Shown here piece by piece: positions 22,901 through 31,903 of a stretch of DNA of 64,000 nucleotides. Source of the stretch: Selaginella moellendorffii (Eukaryota; Streptophyta; Lycopodiopsida; Selaginellales; Selaginellaceae); the NCBI RefSeq assembly GCF_000143415.4, contig NW_003314412.1:68368-132367 (forward strand), written 5' to 3'. The notes below the pieces were generated by a model that worked only from the letters and a program-made list of their open reading frames with translations, was not told the origin of the DNA and did no database searches. Each line of letters starts with the position of its first letter. Within the stretch, counting starts at the first letter, position 1. The position numbers were made by a program, and so were the translations under genes.

Positions 22901-23055
22901 GGAAACGAATGAAAAAGAAAGAGCAAAAGAAGAGAAATGACAAAAAGCTAGAAGGAAATGGTAAATCTAGACAATGCAAAAAGTTAGATCTAAACCAAAA
23001 TCCCAAATCCAAGCACTCCCCAGGGACAATCAAAGGTGCCCCTCACTTCCACCAA

Positions 23056-23230
23056 TGTGAGTGCTTGGAATATGGAAAGGGAATATAGAAATGTGCATAT
23101 CAATTAGCCCAAAAGCCCTAGTTTATATACATGAGCGAGTGGTCCGGATTGAAACTAATCCGACGGCTACCAAAATCCCACTACGCTAATATTAGTATAC
23201 GGCATCGTAACCGTACACTTGGCCCTCACA
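23056..23230 (-). repeat. 5' LTR (right copy)
   Basis: 175 bp, the partner of 18316-18490. It contains the element's promoter by position. On the minus strand the next bases are TTGGTGGAAGTGAGG, where the primer-binding site should be. These begin with TGG after two bases but do not match the usual plant initiator-Met primer site. Confidence 0.95.
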
Positions 23231-23840
23231 ATATTAATTTTTTTATTTTTAACAGAAATAAAAATTAAATTTGAAACTATATAATAAATGATTCACTATT
23301 GCCTCTCTTATGACATTTTTCATTTACCCTTACTGTTATACCTATTATAAAAAAGTAATTTATTTTTATATTTATGAATAATTATATAAAAAATTAAATA
23401 TAATACAGTTTCTTGCTTTTAGAAGAATCAAATAATTTTATTTTACTTATAATAAATTAAAATATTATAGCATTTTAAGGAGAGTTGTTACTAATTCAAA
23501 ATTGATACAATATAACATAAATTTTAAACTTCAAAAAACACTAGTAATAATTAAAACACTTGGAAGCAACATTTAAAGATTGAATCAACTTAACATGAAA
23601 TCACGGAAAAAGTTTCTTGAGATTTCATTTCCATAATGTTTTTTATGCCACACCAAGATACACATTTTGAAGTACTAGAAGAAATATTATACACTATGCA
23701 AAGATTTTATGCTTTATGAAATTCATTTGAATTTCCAAATACAAAATTTTCCAAACTCATGGATATTTGATTTTGGGATTTATATGAATGAGCAATTGGA
23801 AGCAAGGTAGGTTCATTATGTCTTCAGTACATGAAATGAA
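23231..23840. other. AT-rich tract right of the retrotransposon
   Basis: About 600 bp of AT-rich DNA with no supported gene. It ends abruptly near 23870, where sequence similar to the HSP20 promoter begins. Confidence 0.6.
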
Positions 23841-23872
23841 AATATGAAGAGAAAGAACTTGTTTATGCAATC

Positions 23873-23900
23873 TCAAAACATTCAAGAATATTCTAGAACC
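23873..23900 (-). promoter_or_regulatory. Orphan heat-shock element
   Basis: GAATATTCTAGAA at 23886-23898, within a longer match to the copy A promoter (AAAACATTC.AGAATATTC...). No HSP20 frame lies to its left, where it would be expected by comparison with 15860-16442. This is the leftover promoter edge of a lost HSP20 copy. Confidence 0.75.
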
Positions 23901-23929
23901 AGCCTGCGGTTCCTGAATACCATCTCTCC

Positions 23930-24600
23930 GGGCTCTCTTAGCTCGTCTCCAAAGCCTGGCGCCAGGTTAAATACTACATCTATTCGCGTGCCCCGGGAGC
24001 ACTTTTCGGCTGGATTTCCTCACGAATTCGAAAGAAGTGTGGGCAGCAACGTTGAAAGCTTGCTCCTAGTGGAAACCTCACAAACCCGAGATGATCGTCC
24101 CCAATCCAGTCACTCGCTGCTACCACTGAACTGGGCTAAGGATTCAATCGCTTCAGTCGCCAGTTTCCAAGTGTTCCCAGACTCCAGCTTCCGGGTGGCT
24201 GTACCCCAGGGGAATCATCACCGACGAAGTGACGACCTTCGACAACTTAAATATGGATTTTGCAGCGATGAAAGCCACATTTTCTTCATCACAGACTACT
24301 CGCTCAAGTCTGTAAACTTCCTTGATCGTCACTCGCTGGTGAGGATTCCTGGCATATGGAAGAGCCTTCCCCCGGAATTCATAATCAGTCTCAAGCTCAG
24401 CTTCTCTTCATACTGCCTATTCGATGTGCATCTCCTGCTGGTTGGACAAATCCTCTGCCGGATTCCGAGTGGAGGGCCATCAACATATCCTCCAAGTTCT
24501 CGTGCGAAGTGCCAGGTTTTGTGATTCTTTCCATTCTTCTTTGTTTTTTCGTGCAGGTGTCTCGGCCGAGAGGGATTGAAACTATTCCAATCACAGAAGA
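23930..24600 (+). pseudogene. F-box/kelch-like relic B
   Basis: A frame covering most of this stretch (GSNVESLLLVETSQT, FPDSSFRVAVPQ, PGIWKSLPPEF) parallels relic A (GSNINGLLLVKTLEG, FPDSSFQVMVPL, NNLPPET), but the two have different gaps and frames. No F-box domain or clean start is visible. Assignment to the F-box family rests on the weak pattern shared with relic A. Confidence 0.4.
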
Positions 24601-24910
24601 TCGTACATGAAACATATTGAAACTCTACATATTAGTTTTTACAAATGTGATACATCTTTTGGATAAGAGGCTCGGTCACAAAGAGTCCCCACCGATCTTA
24701 CTGCCCACTCGCGAGATTTCGTAAAAAACAGAGAAAGGATGCATTGAGTTTGATGACGACGTGTATCTGTTTTCCCTGTATCCATGCGTGCAGCGGTACC
24801 AGTGCTCGCCACTGGCAAATGCGTACCATGGCGAAAGATCTGTTTAGAGAGACCAGTGATCTATTCTAGATTTCCATTATTTCCAAGAGCCCTAATTTAC
24901 AAGATCACTT

Positions 24911-25357
24911 CTACTCTACTTGGATAGTTCTTGGCTGAGGCTTGGGGATCTTTGGAACTGTGACCGTGAGGACGCCATTCTCCACTTGGGCTTTGATCGC
25001 ATCCACATTGGCGCTCTCGGGCAGCCGGAATTTCCTCAGGAAGCTCCCATAGCTGCGCTCCACGCGGTGCCACTTATCGCTCTTCTGTGCCTCGTGCTTC
25101 TTCCTCTCGCCACTGATCTGGAGAGTACGGCCATCTTCCACGCTGATCTTCACCTCCTCCTTGCTCAGCCCCGGGAGATCGGCCTTGAAGACGTGCGCTT
25201 CGGGCGTCTCGAGCCAATCCACGCGAGTGTTGGCGACGGCGCTCGCATCCCTGGCCATCTGCTTCGAGGGCTCGTGGCCACCAGCCAAGATCGACGAGAG
25301 CTCGTCGAAGGGATCGAAGATGCTGCTGCCATTGCCACCAGAGAAGTGCAAAGCCAT
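24911..25357 (-). CDS. Class I small heat-shock protein (HSP20), copy B
   Basis: 148 residues, single exon. It differs from copy C at only four residues: S6 for Y, DEL for EEL in the N-arm, LSKEE for LTKEE, and LTVTV for LAVTV. The alpha-crystallin domain is intact, and it is a cytosolic holdase like copy A. The upstream region holds a TATATAAA box and two triple heat-shock elements, so it should be heat-inducible. Confidence 0.97.
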   Translation of the reverse strand: MALHFSGGNGSSIFDPFDELSSILAGGHEPSKQMARDASAVANTRVDWLETPEAHVFKADLPGLSKEEVKISVEDGRTLQISGERKKHEAQKSDKWHRVERSYGSFLRKFRLPESANVDAIKAQVENGVLTVTVPKIPKPQPRTIQVE

Positions 25358-25432
25358 ATCTGGAACTTAGAAGACGAAGAAGAGATTTGTGACGTGCTAT
25401 TGATCGATGCTGGGCCAAGAGATTGCTCCACT

Positions 25433-25512
25433 TTTATATAGAGCCATGGACATCTCTAGAGTGTTCCAATACATCCTAGAATATTCTAGAAAAGTGATAT
25501 TCCAGAAGATTC
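25433..25512 (-). promoter_or_regulatory. Heat-shock promoter of HSP20 copy B
   Basis: TATATAAA at 25433-25440 (minus strand), then heat-shock elements GAATATTCTAGAA (25479-25491) and TTCCAGAAGATTC (25500-25512). Arrangement and spacing match copy A. Confidence 0.93.
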
Positions 25513-25577
25513 TATATCAATTTAAAATGACTGATTTTCAACTGATCAAACTTACTGTGAATACGAGTCGCTGTTTA

Positions 25578-26530
25578 CTACATTATCCTGATCTCTCCAT
25601 TTTCTCTCGTCTTCCACCCAATGTTTCTCATCTTGATCATGGAATGCCCGAAGTCCCAGGCAAACTTATCGGGATTGTTCCCGTAAAACTTCACCAGTCC
25701 ACTCGTGAATTGACTCTCAAAGAGGTCCTGGTCAGAGGTGAGAAGACCATTCCTCTTCTCAAAGCTCTTGAAGTACCAGTTATCGAAATTAAACTGGGAG
25801 CCCCTGTCAAACTCGACTGTGTTCGCGGTGAAATCTCCTCCAAGAGGGCATTTTTTCCGGAGATATGGCCAATACTCGGGATTCACTGTTTCATCTGGCT
25901 TGCTGGTGTTTTTGAAGTTGTATATGCGATCAAATCGGCCGTTGGCGAAAGTAGAACACTTGGAGGTCCCGACTGTGTGAGCTCCTGCCAAAAACTTCTG
26001 TAAGAATTTGTTAAGATAGTTTTATTCATCCAACCTGATAGAACAACGAGATCTTGAATGGATTAGCCTTGGTTCCTAGAGCTGCAGCATCGCACGATGG
26101 ACCTCAGTGTTGTGCTTGCCAGATCGAAGCTTGATATTCTTCCATCGTAGCGCCCAGTGACTAATTCATAGTGCCGGCCTCCCATCTAAAATATCATATG
26201 ATCATTCGAGGGGAAAAATTCAGTGCCTTCAGTCACTTCACACAAAAACGATCAAAGCGATGCTAACCTTGACTGTCGAATCCCTGGCGCCGATGGCAAT
26301 TGTATCGGCACACGACACCACAGGCTTTCTCCAATCTTTGCATCGTCAATAACTTCGAATCCCCGCGCTGAATTGTTGTTTGGAAGGGAGAACTTCTCGA
26401 CGTTGGTACCATCCGTTGGGGGACCGTTGGATCGCGATTGGCGTAATCGCAGATCGTGTCGCGGATCGGATGATCCGCTCCGCATCGGGACAAGTTTGCG
26501 CTTAGCTGTGTCCAAATCCAATCGAGTGTG
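25578..26530 (-). pseudogene. Class III peroxidase pseudogene
   Basis: A paralogue of the 7425-8662 peroxidase with broken structure. The last exon is open and close to the functional one (GAHTVGTSKC, FDRIYNFKNTS, GLLTSDQ, IGWKTRENGEIR). The third exon has an in-frame TAA where the functional gene reads NQGLSVEDL. Exon 2 is frameshifted in the [14 protein letters not shown] region. A deletion joins DPTVP directly to PTDGTNVE, removing the distal catalytic histidine motif, intron 1 and the first calcium site. It cannot encode an active enzyme. Confidence 0.9.
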
Positions 26531-26740
26531 ACAAGACTCGATCGCTCGAACGTGTGGAAGCCATGGATCTTGAAGTAGCTCTATAGAAGAAATAGCTTGA
26601 AGAGCTATGACTCTTTGCTTGTTTTGGGAAATGCGTTCTTCGGCTGACCATTATATATGAATTTCGGTTTGAACAAACGCGTCTTGATTTGTGTCCCGTA
26701 CTCCTTGAGTACAAATATTGCCAAGTTTTGAGTGTTTTCC

Positions 26741-27570
26741 TCAGGTTTTCAGAAACGCTCCAGAGATGGTTCCAGACAATCTCTCTAACCTATATACGAA
26801 AGCTCCCAAGAAACTTCGGCCAGTACTAAACCATTTTCTTTCCAAACATCCCGCAATTACTGTTTTCTTTAACAAAGTAGATCCAGAAAGTCTATATACC
26901 ATCAAGACGCTTGAAATGGTGGCTAGCAAGACATAGCTTGCTCCGCCAAGTTTTCCTCCCAAGCCCTTGATCCTAGCAAGCTTATCCAGTCGACTTCGTC
27001 TGGAATAAATGGGGCACTGGAGACGAGCTCTCGAGCATCCCTGATTCTCCCAGCTCGGCAGAACAATCCTGGCATGCATCCATACTTCTGCTTGCTCGGG
27101 ATCATCTCGAAATCCAGACAGAGCGATTGAATCCCACAGGAACATCACCAACACGCTAGAACACTTGTGAAAGTTGCATCGTTGGGCTTAACACCGTCAA
27201 CTTGCATGGATTTTAATACTTCTAGGTTCTTAGAATGTTTTCTGTTGCTAGAATACATTGCAAGAAGAGCCGTCCATGAAACTGGGCCTCGTTCTGGCAT
27301 CCTGTCAAAGAGGAGTATAGCTTTGGTAAGATTTCCTCTCTGAGAGTAACCCGAAAACATCGCAGACAAAGTTCTTCTCTCGCATTGATTTAAAAACCCA
27401 CTCCACCTCTCTGTAACTTGGGAATATATCGAGAGCATCGCATTCCATAACACGAGGCTCTTTTCCTCCATCTTGTCAAAGAGATGTTGTGATTCTTCCA
27501 GATACCCTATTTGGGCATATACAAGAAGAGTCTTCCAGATAGCTGGTATTCCACGTACCAGGTTTCCCAA
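26741..27570 (-). pseudogene. PPR pseudogene
   Basis: Repeat patterns are clear (WNAMLSIYSQ, LFDKMEEKSLVLWNAML, LLFDRMPERGPVSWTALLAM, MQVDGVKPNDATFTSVLA), but a stop at 27145 and frame changes separate them from the E-type end (GCMPGLFCRAGRIRDARELV, VDWISLLGS). There is no in-frame ATG at the left edge of the first open block. A tRNA-Leu-like 3' end (27573-27596) lies just upstream. Confidence 0.82.
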
Positions 27571-27572
27571 TT

Positions 27573-27596
27573 TGCTGGCTCTGGGGTTCGAGCCTC
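27573..27596 (-). pseudogene. tRNA-Leu 3'-end fragment
   Basis: On the minus strand it reads GGCTCGAACCCCAGAGCCAGCA, close to the T arm and acceptor 3' strand of the tRNA-Leu at 14266. It occupies the same position relative to the PPR relic as tRNA-Leu does to the intact PPR gene. The 5' half is absent. Confidence 0.55.
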
Positions 27597-27708
27597 AGTA
27601 CAATCCAAGCTAACTGTTTTCTAACAAATCGGAAGATGGACGTCAAAGAAAAGAGGGCTCTTTATTTGATTCTCTTTCTCAAGAGCCCTAATTTACAAGA
27701 TCACACTT

Positions 27709-28155
27709 CTACTCTACTTGGATAGTTCTCGGCTGTGGCTTGGGGATCTTTGGAACTGTGACGGCAAGGACGCCGTTCTCCACTTGGGCTTTGATCGCAT
27801 CCACATTGGCGCTCTCGGGCAGCCGGAATTTCCTCAGGAAGCTCCCATAGCTGCGCTCCACGCGGTGCCACTTATCGCTCTTCTGTGCCTCGTGCTTCTT
27901 CCTCTCGCCACTGATCTGGAGAGTGCGGCCATCCTCCACGCTGATCTTTACCTCCTCCTTGGTCAGCCCCGGGAGATCGGCCTTGAAGACGTGCGCTTCG
28001 GGCGTCTCGAGCCAATCCACGCGAGTGTTGGCGACGGCGCTCGCATCCCTGGCCATCTGCTTCGAGGGCTCGTGACCACCAGCCAAGATCGACGAGAGCT
28101 CCTCGAAGGGATCGAAGATGCTGCTGCCATTGCCACCATAGAAGTGCAAAGCCAT
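27709..28155 (-). CDS. Class I small heat-shock protein (HSP20), copy C
   Basis: 148 residues, single exon, nearly identical to copy B and sharing its QPRTIQVE end. The conserved core from about residue 35 to 120 is the same in all three copies except one S/T change. The promoter has an expanded heat-shock element. It is followed upstream by a tRNA-Val on the same strand. Confidence 0.97.
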   Translation of the reverse strand: MALHFYGGNGSSIFDPFEELSSILAGGHEPSKQMARDASAVANTRVDWLETPEAHVFKADLPGLTKEEVKISVEDGRTLQISGERKKHEAQKSDKWHRVERSYGSFLRKFRLPESANVDAIKAQVENGVLAVTVPKIPKPQPRTIQVE

Positions 28156-28230
28156 GTCTGGAACTTAGAAGACGAAGAAGAGATTTGTGACTTGCTATTG
28201 ATCGATGCTGGGCTAAGAGATTGCTCCACT

Positions 28231-28322
28231 TTTATATAGAGCCATGGACAACTCTAGCGTGTTCCAATACATTCTAGAATATTCTAGAATATTCTAGAAT
28301 AGTGATATTCCAGAAGATTCTA
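28231..28322 (-). promoter_or_regulatory. Heat-shock promoter of HSP20 copy C, expanded HSE
   Basis: A TATATAAA box near 28231-28238 (minus strand) is followed by three direct copies of ATTCTAGAAT (28271-28300), giving six contiguous alternating TTC/GAA modules, and then by TTCCAGAAGATTC (about 28308-28320). Copies A and B have only three modules in the first element. Confidence 0.92.
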
Positions 28323-28358
28323 GATCAATTAACCATAAAAATTAACAACAGTGTCTTT

Positions 28359-28432
28359 TGTCTGAGCCCGGTTTCGAACCGGGGACCTCTAGTGTGTGAG
28401 ACTAGCGTGATGACCAACTACACCACCCAGAC
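28359..28432 (-). tRNA. tRNA-Val (anticodon CAC), second copy
   Basis: The cloverleaf is the same as at 8719-8792 apart from one T-loop base (TTCGAAA instead of TTCGAAC). Stems are intact, so it may be functional. It lies just beyond the heat-shock elements of HSP20 copy C. Confidence 0.93.
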
Positions 28433-28977
28433 TTATTTGTTTATTTCGCTTATATTTTCATCGGTTTAATTATACCTTGATAATTTTACTGGAAACAAAT
28501 AATTTTGCTTCAATATTACAGAAGATTACAAAGCACACTATGAAATATCACAGCACCCGGCAAAAAAAATTAGCGAAAGTGGATCCAATTTTGTTGGAAA
28601 GAATCGACGTCGTCAAAGAGGCTGTGTGCTCCAATTCTAGGCTGTGAGGAGATTTCGTGCTTCTTGGTTCCATGGCTTGCTTCTGTCAAAGCCAGGCTTG
28701 GCTTGGCTGGCTTTGTAACTCTATAGAGATATAAAGAGAGCCAATGTTACCTATCGTTGGATTTTTATTGGCACAGCAAACGCAGCTTCCCAAAGTGTCG
28801 TTGCAAATGGAACTCTGTAAAGCTTCTCGCAGTCTTGTCTGGAGAAACAAGAGTTTTGACTTGGAAGGAAGCCTCCTGAAGAAGCATCAAAGAACTTAGT
28901 CCCGGCGACGAGGAGAACTTGAAAATCAGCATTGCCGAACCTGAGCCTCTTGGGAGGTTTTCTCTCTTCGTTTGCTG
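28433..28977. other. E2F 3' region
   Basis: About 545 bp between tRNA-Val and the E2F stop codon. It probably holds the E2F 3' UTR. A 9-bp-arm hairpin CAAAGCCAG...CTGGCTTTG lies near 28686-28714. The open frame running on from E2F here is not conserved-looking and follows the natural stop. Confidence 0.5.
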
Positions 28978-31133
28978 CTATGAAGCCATTGGCGGTGTTT
29001 GTGGTTCGCCTTCGATTCCAAACTCGGCAGCCTGGAGCTGGACTTCGTCCCACATAGCTGTCGAAGCTGCTAGTCATTAAGGAAAACAAAAATCCTCTAA
29101 GATCACCGCCGCTGCAAGCAATGAATGATCGTGAGAAAAGAAATAAAAACGAAGGGGATGGATACGATCGGTCCTCCACATATCGGTGATACTGACACCA
29201 GCATCCGATAAAAGCCAATAATCAGCATCCGTCTGTTGCATCACACCGTCAGCTCAGCTACGTGTTGGATAAGGTTTAAATGTTAGCAGCACTTACATCG
29301 ACTTCAGCTGGCAAAATCTTCATGATGCCGTTTCCATAGTCGGGCATACTTGATGATTCCGCACCAGCGAAGTGTGATGGAGGCGGCCTTGTAACTACAT
29401 GCTCTACATTCTCAATGACAGCAATGGTGTTCTCTTCCACGGTACGGGACGGGCCCGTGAGTTCTAACGTATTCGTTTCTTCGAATTTTTCCTCGAATCG
29501 GCTGCGGAGGATTGCGAACCTTAAGACCAGGAAAAGAGATAAAATCATAATAATACGCACCTCACAAGATATACATCTATGGGTCCCATCGTGCTGCGCA
29601 ACAATATCTGGTATCGTCTCTGCGGGTACTCAACGGCCTGCATATTACAATTAGTTTAGTAAGACCATCCAGATGAAAGATTTCTTAAAAATGCTGAGCT
29701 GACCTCGTCCGGATCAGGAACTTCTAGAGTAGTTCCATGGGGAGCTTTGATCGCAATCAAGGTTTCATTCTGCCAGCCAGAGCAAGCGTTAAAACTAATA
29801 TATCAGGCTTAGAAAGGACCGAGCAACGCTTACTTACACGAAAGCAAGGTAAACTTTTAATGTCGTCCTCGGTCACGTACAACCATCTTCGGTAGAAGTA
29901 TGAAGTCAAGAAAATTCTGAGGGGTGCGGGAAAGATAACTGATAAAAAAGGATACTGTTTATTGTTTTCATCTTCACTCAACATTTTCAGCTTTTCCCGC
30001 ATCTCCCTGATTGGAAAAATGAAAAAGTGCGTCATGTTAGAATAGAAGTACAAACCTTATACTTTCGTCTAGGTCCCGTTCCTCGACATGTAGTTCGTCC
30101 ACTTCGGACTGTTTCGAAGATAACGAAAACCGGGGTGTGAATAAAACCAGTAAAAGGATGACAATTCTACCTTGAACGCTGTCATGTCAGGTGATATATC
30201 CATAGGAGTTGTGAAACCAAGTCCTCTGTTAAAAACTCCGATTGTGAAACCGTATCATCGATGCTATGCTATGCTCAAGTGACTCACTTCCATCTTATTC
30301 TGTTTTTCAACTTCTTTTCTATTAAGCCAATTCCTTCCAACACATTGGTGATGTCATAGATCCTTCGCTTTTGCACCTGAAAGGCAGAAGAAAGCCTCTC
30401 TGAAGCAGCTTGCGAAAGAGACAGACACTGAATGCAGCATGCACTTACTTTCAATGTCTCTGCAGCTTTGTTAAGATCAAGGACACCATCCTCAGCTTGC
30501 TTAAGTAAGTCAATAAACTTCTTCGTCAAAAGACCTGCACAGGAAGAAAACACAGGTCGCTAGAAAAAGCTAGAATCCAAAAACACAGCTTGAGAAAGTA
30601 TACCCAAGGAACTGTCATAGCGGCATGTACTGACTGGTGTTGGCACGCTAGCAGCGGGTGATCCTGCAAAGAACTTGTAAGTTCGCAAACAAGACTTAAA
30701 AAAATGGCACTCGAACTTACCACCTACACTACCGGGAGTTTGAGGGCCACTTTTGGTGGCATTTTTCACGAACTTTGGACGGCTAACACGCTTGGAACCT
30801 GGGCCGCACCCAGGAGTAACAACAGGAGACGAGTGTAAAGAGTCCTCCTGTCACAAGAGAATGATTTTTACGAATTGAGTAACGGATCACTCATTCCACT
30901 CAAGAAGAAAAACTTACCGAGAACTTGGACATCTCCGATCTTTCGCCAAGAAAGCTCTCCCCTTCACCGCCAAAGTGGTGCTCCCCGGCAAACGAGAATG
31001 GCGGGCGCTGGAAAACCATACTAGATTTGTGCTGCTGGAAATCGGGGGGCGCCGCTAGCCCAGACCCATTTCTCTTGAGCTGCGGAGGCGTCTTACCAGA
31101 ATGTAGGCCGTTGTCGCGGTAGATCTCCACCAT
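28978..31133 (-). CDS. E2F: E2F transcription factor
   Basis: About 13 small exons. In order: an N-terminal Pro/Gly-rich region; the DNA-binding winged helix split over exons ([20 protein letters not shown], then [20 protein letters not shown] and KKLKNRIRW); a leucine-zipper dimerisation region ([20 protein letters not shown]); the marked-box-like segment ([54 protein letters not shown]); [19 protein letters not shown]; and a C-terminal exon [20 protein letters not shown] ending at stop 28980-28978, in the position of the retinoblastoma-binding motif. E2F pairs with DP to drive S-phase genes and is held by RBR. The start at 31133 (MVEIYRDNG) is the most plausible, but in-frame upstream ATGs exist. 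Confidence 0.93.
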
Positions 31134-31154
31134 GCCGCCTACTCGCCACGCATC

Positions 31155-31162
31155 TTTCCCGC
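31155..31162 (+). promoter_or_regulatory. E2F-binding site consensus
   Basis: TTTCCCGC, matching TTTSSCGC, about 22 bp upstream of the E2F start codon. It suggests autoregulation. Confidence 0.55.
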
Positions 31163-31397
31163 TGCCCCAGCCCTCGAATTCGCGTCGCCCTAAAATTTCC
31201 CCTCGACCGGAGAAGAAAGAGGAGCTCTCCCACCGAAAAAACCCAAGACTACACAACACACACACCCACGCCGCTAGCTAGGGTTCCGTCACTTTCACAC
31301 GCTGGCAAACTCTGCCGGGTGACGTCGCTTGTTAGGGTTCCGTCAGCGGCAGAAAAGCGCGCGGGCGATAGACAAAATGAATTTCTTTGAAATTGGA

Positions 31398-31407
31398 GGG
31401 CGCGAAA
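31398..31407 (-). promoter_or_regulatory. E2F-binding site consensus (second)
   Basis: GGGCGCGAAA; its reverse complement contains TTTCGCGC, a strong E2F consensus. It lies in the shared upstream region of E2F and the LysM kinase gene. Confidence 0.55.
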
Positions 31408-31903
31408 TGTGCCTGCCACGTCCCCCCGACAGTGACGTGGACATTGCGTGGAGGACACGTTGCAGTGACCGGGCACGCCCATGCTAGGGACGACGAGCTC
31501 GTCGCTTTCTCCCTCCATTTTAAATCCATCATACTGTGCGCCGCGGCAGGCGTCGCATCTTCTAGGGTTTGTGCCGGGGATCGTTTGCGCCGATCTTCAC
31601 GAAGAGGCGCGGCTCGATCGATCGGATGGCCGCCTCCGCGTTGGCAATCCCCCGGCGCGCCCCAGCAACAGTGAATCTCTCCGGAGGGTTTTGTGGGGTG
31701 ATCCAGGCTGGAGAGCGCTCGCAATGCGACAAGCGATCGTCCACCTTTGTCTCCATGTTTATTATCATCCACGCGTGATCGCTTTTCCCAGTGGAGCTTT
31801 CAAGGTTTGCCACCGCCTGCGCTTTCACTCCCACGCCCTTGGATCGCGATTCTTTCTCCTCTCCTCGCGTATGAAATGCGGGAGAAGGACGAGGCAGGAA
31901 AGA

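Larger units (their letters stand above)
18316..23230 (-). mobile_element. Ty3/gypsy LTR retrotransposon (decayed but structurally complete)
   Basis: A 4915-bp element on the minus strand. Two 175-bp LTRs (TGTGAG...CTCACA) differ at five positions. In sense order it carries gag with a CCHC zinc knuckle, protease (VLVDTGSS), reverse transcriptase (with an FIDD box), RNase H and integrase, the order that defines Ty3/gypsy. No chromodomain is evident. A purine tract GAGAGGGGGG abuts the 3' LTR at about 18494-18504 (minus strand). The flanks ATAT(T) on both sides look like a target-site duplication. Six in-frame stop codons and one frameshift make it non-autonomous. Confidence 0.95.
31134..31903. 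promoter_or_regulatory. Divergent E2F / LysM kinase upstream region
   Basis: About 770 bp between start codons, more GC-rich than the flanks. Apart from two E2F-type sites, no conserved element was recognised. The part nearest 31904 is probably the 5' UTR of the kinase gene. Confidence 0.5.

Noticed and set aside
28751-28977. Open frame continuing beyond the E2F stop
   Set aside because: The terminal E2F exon reaches a natural stop (28980-28978) in a different frame, and this continuation is probably the 3' UTR.
30900-31265. Upstream in-frame ATG codons for E2F
   Set aside because: The extra N-terminal residues are low-complexity and overlap the GC-rich leader; the MVEIYRDNG start is preferred, though not proven.
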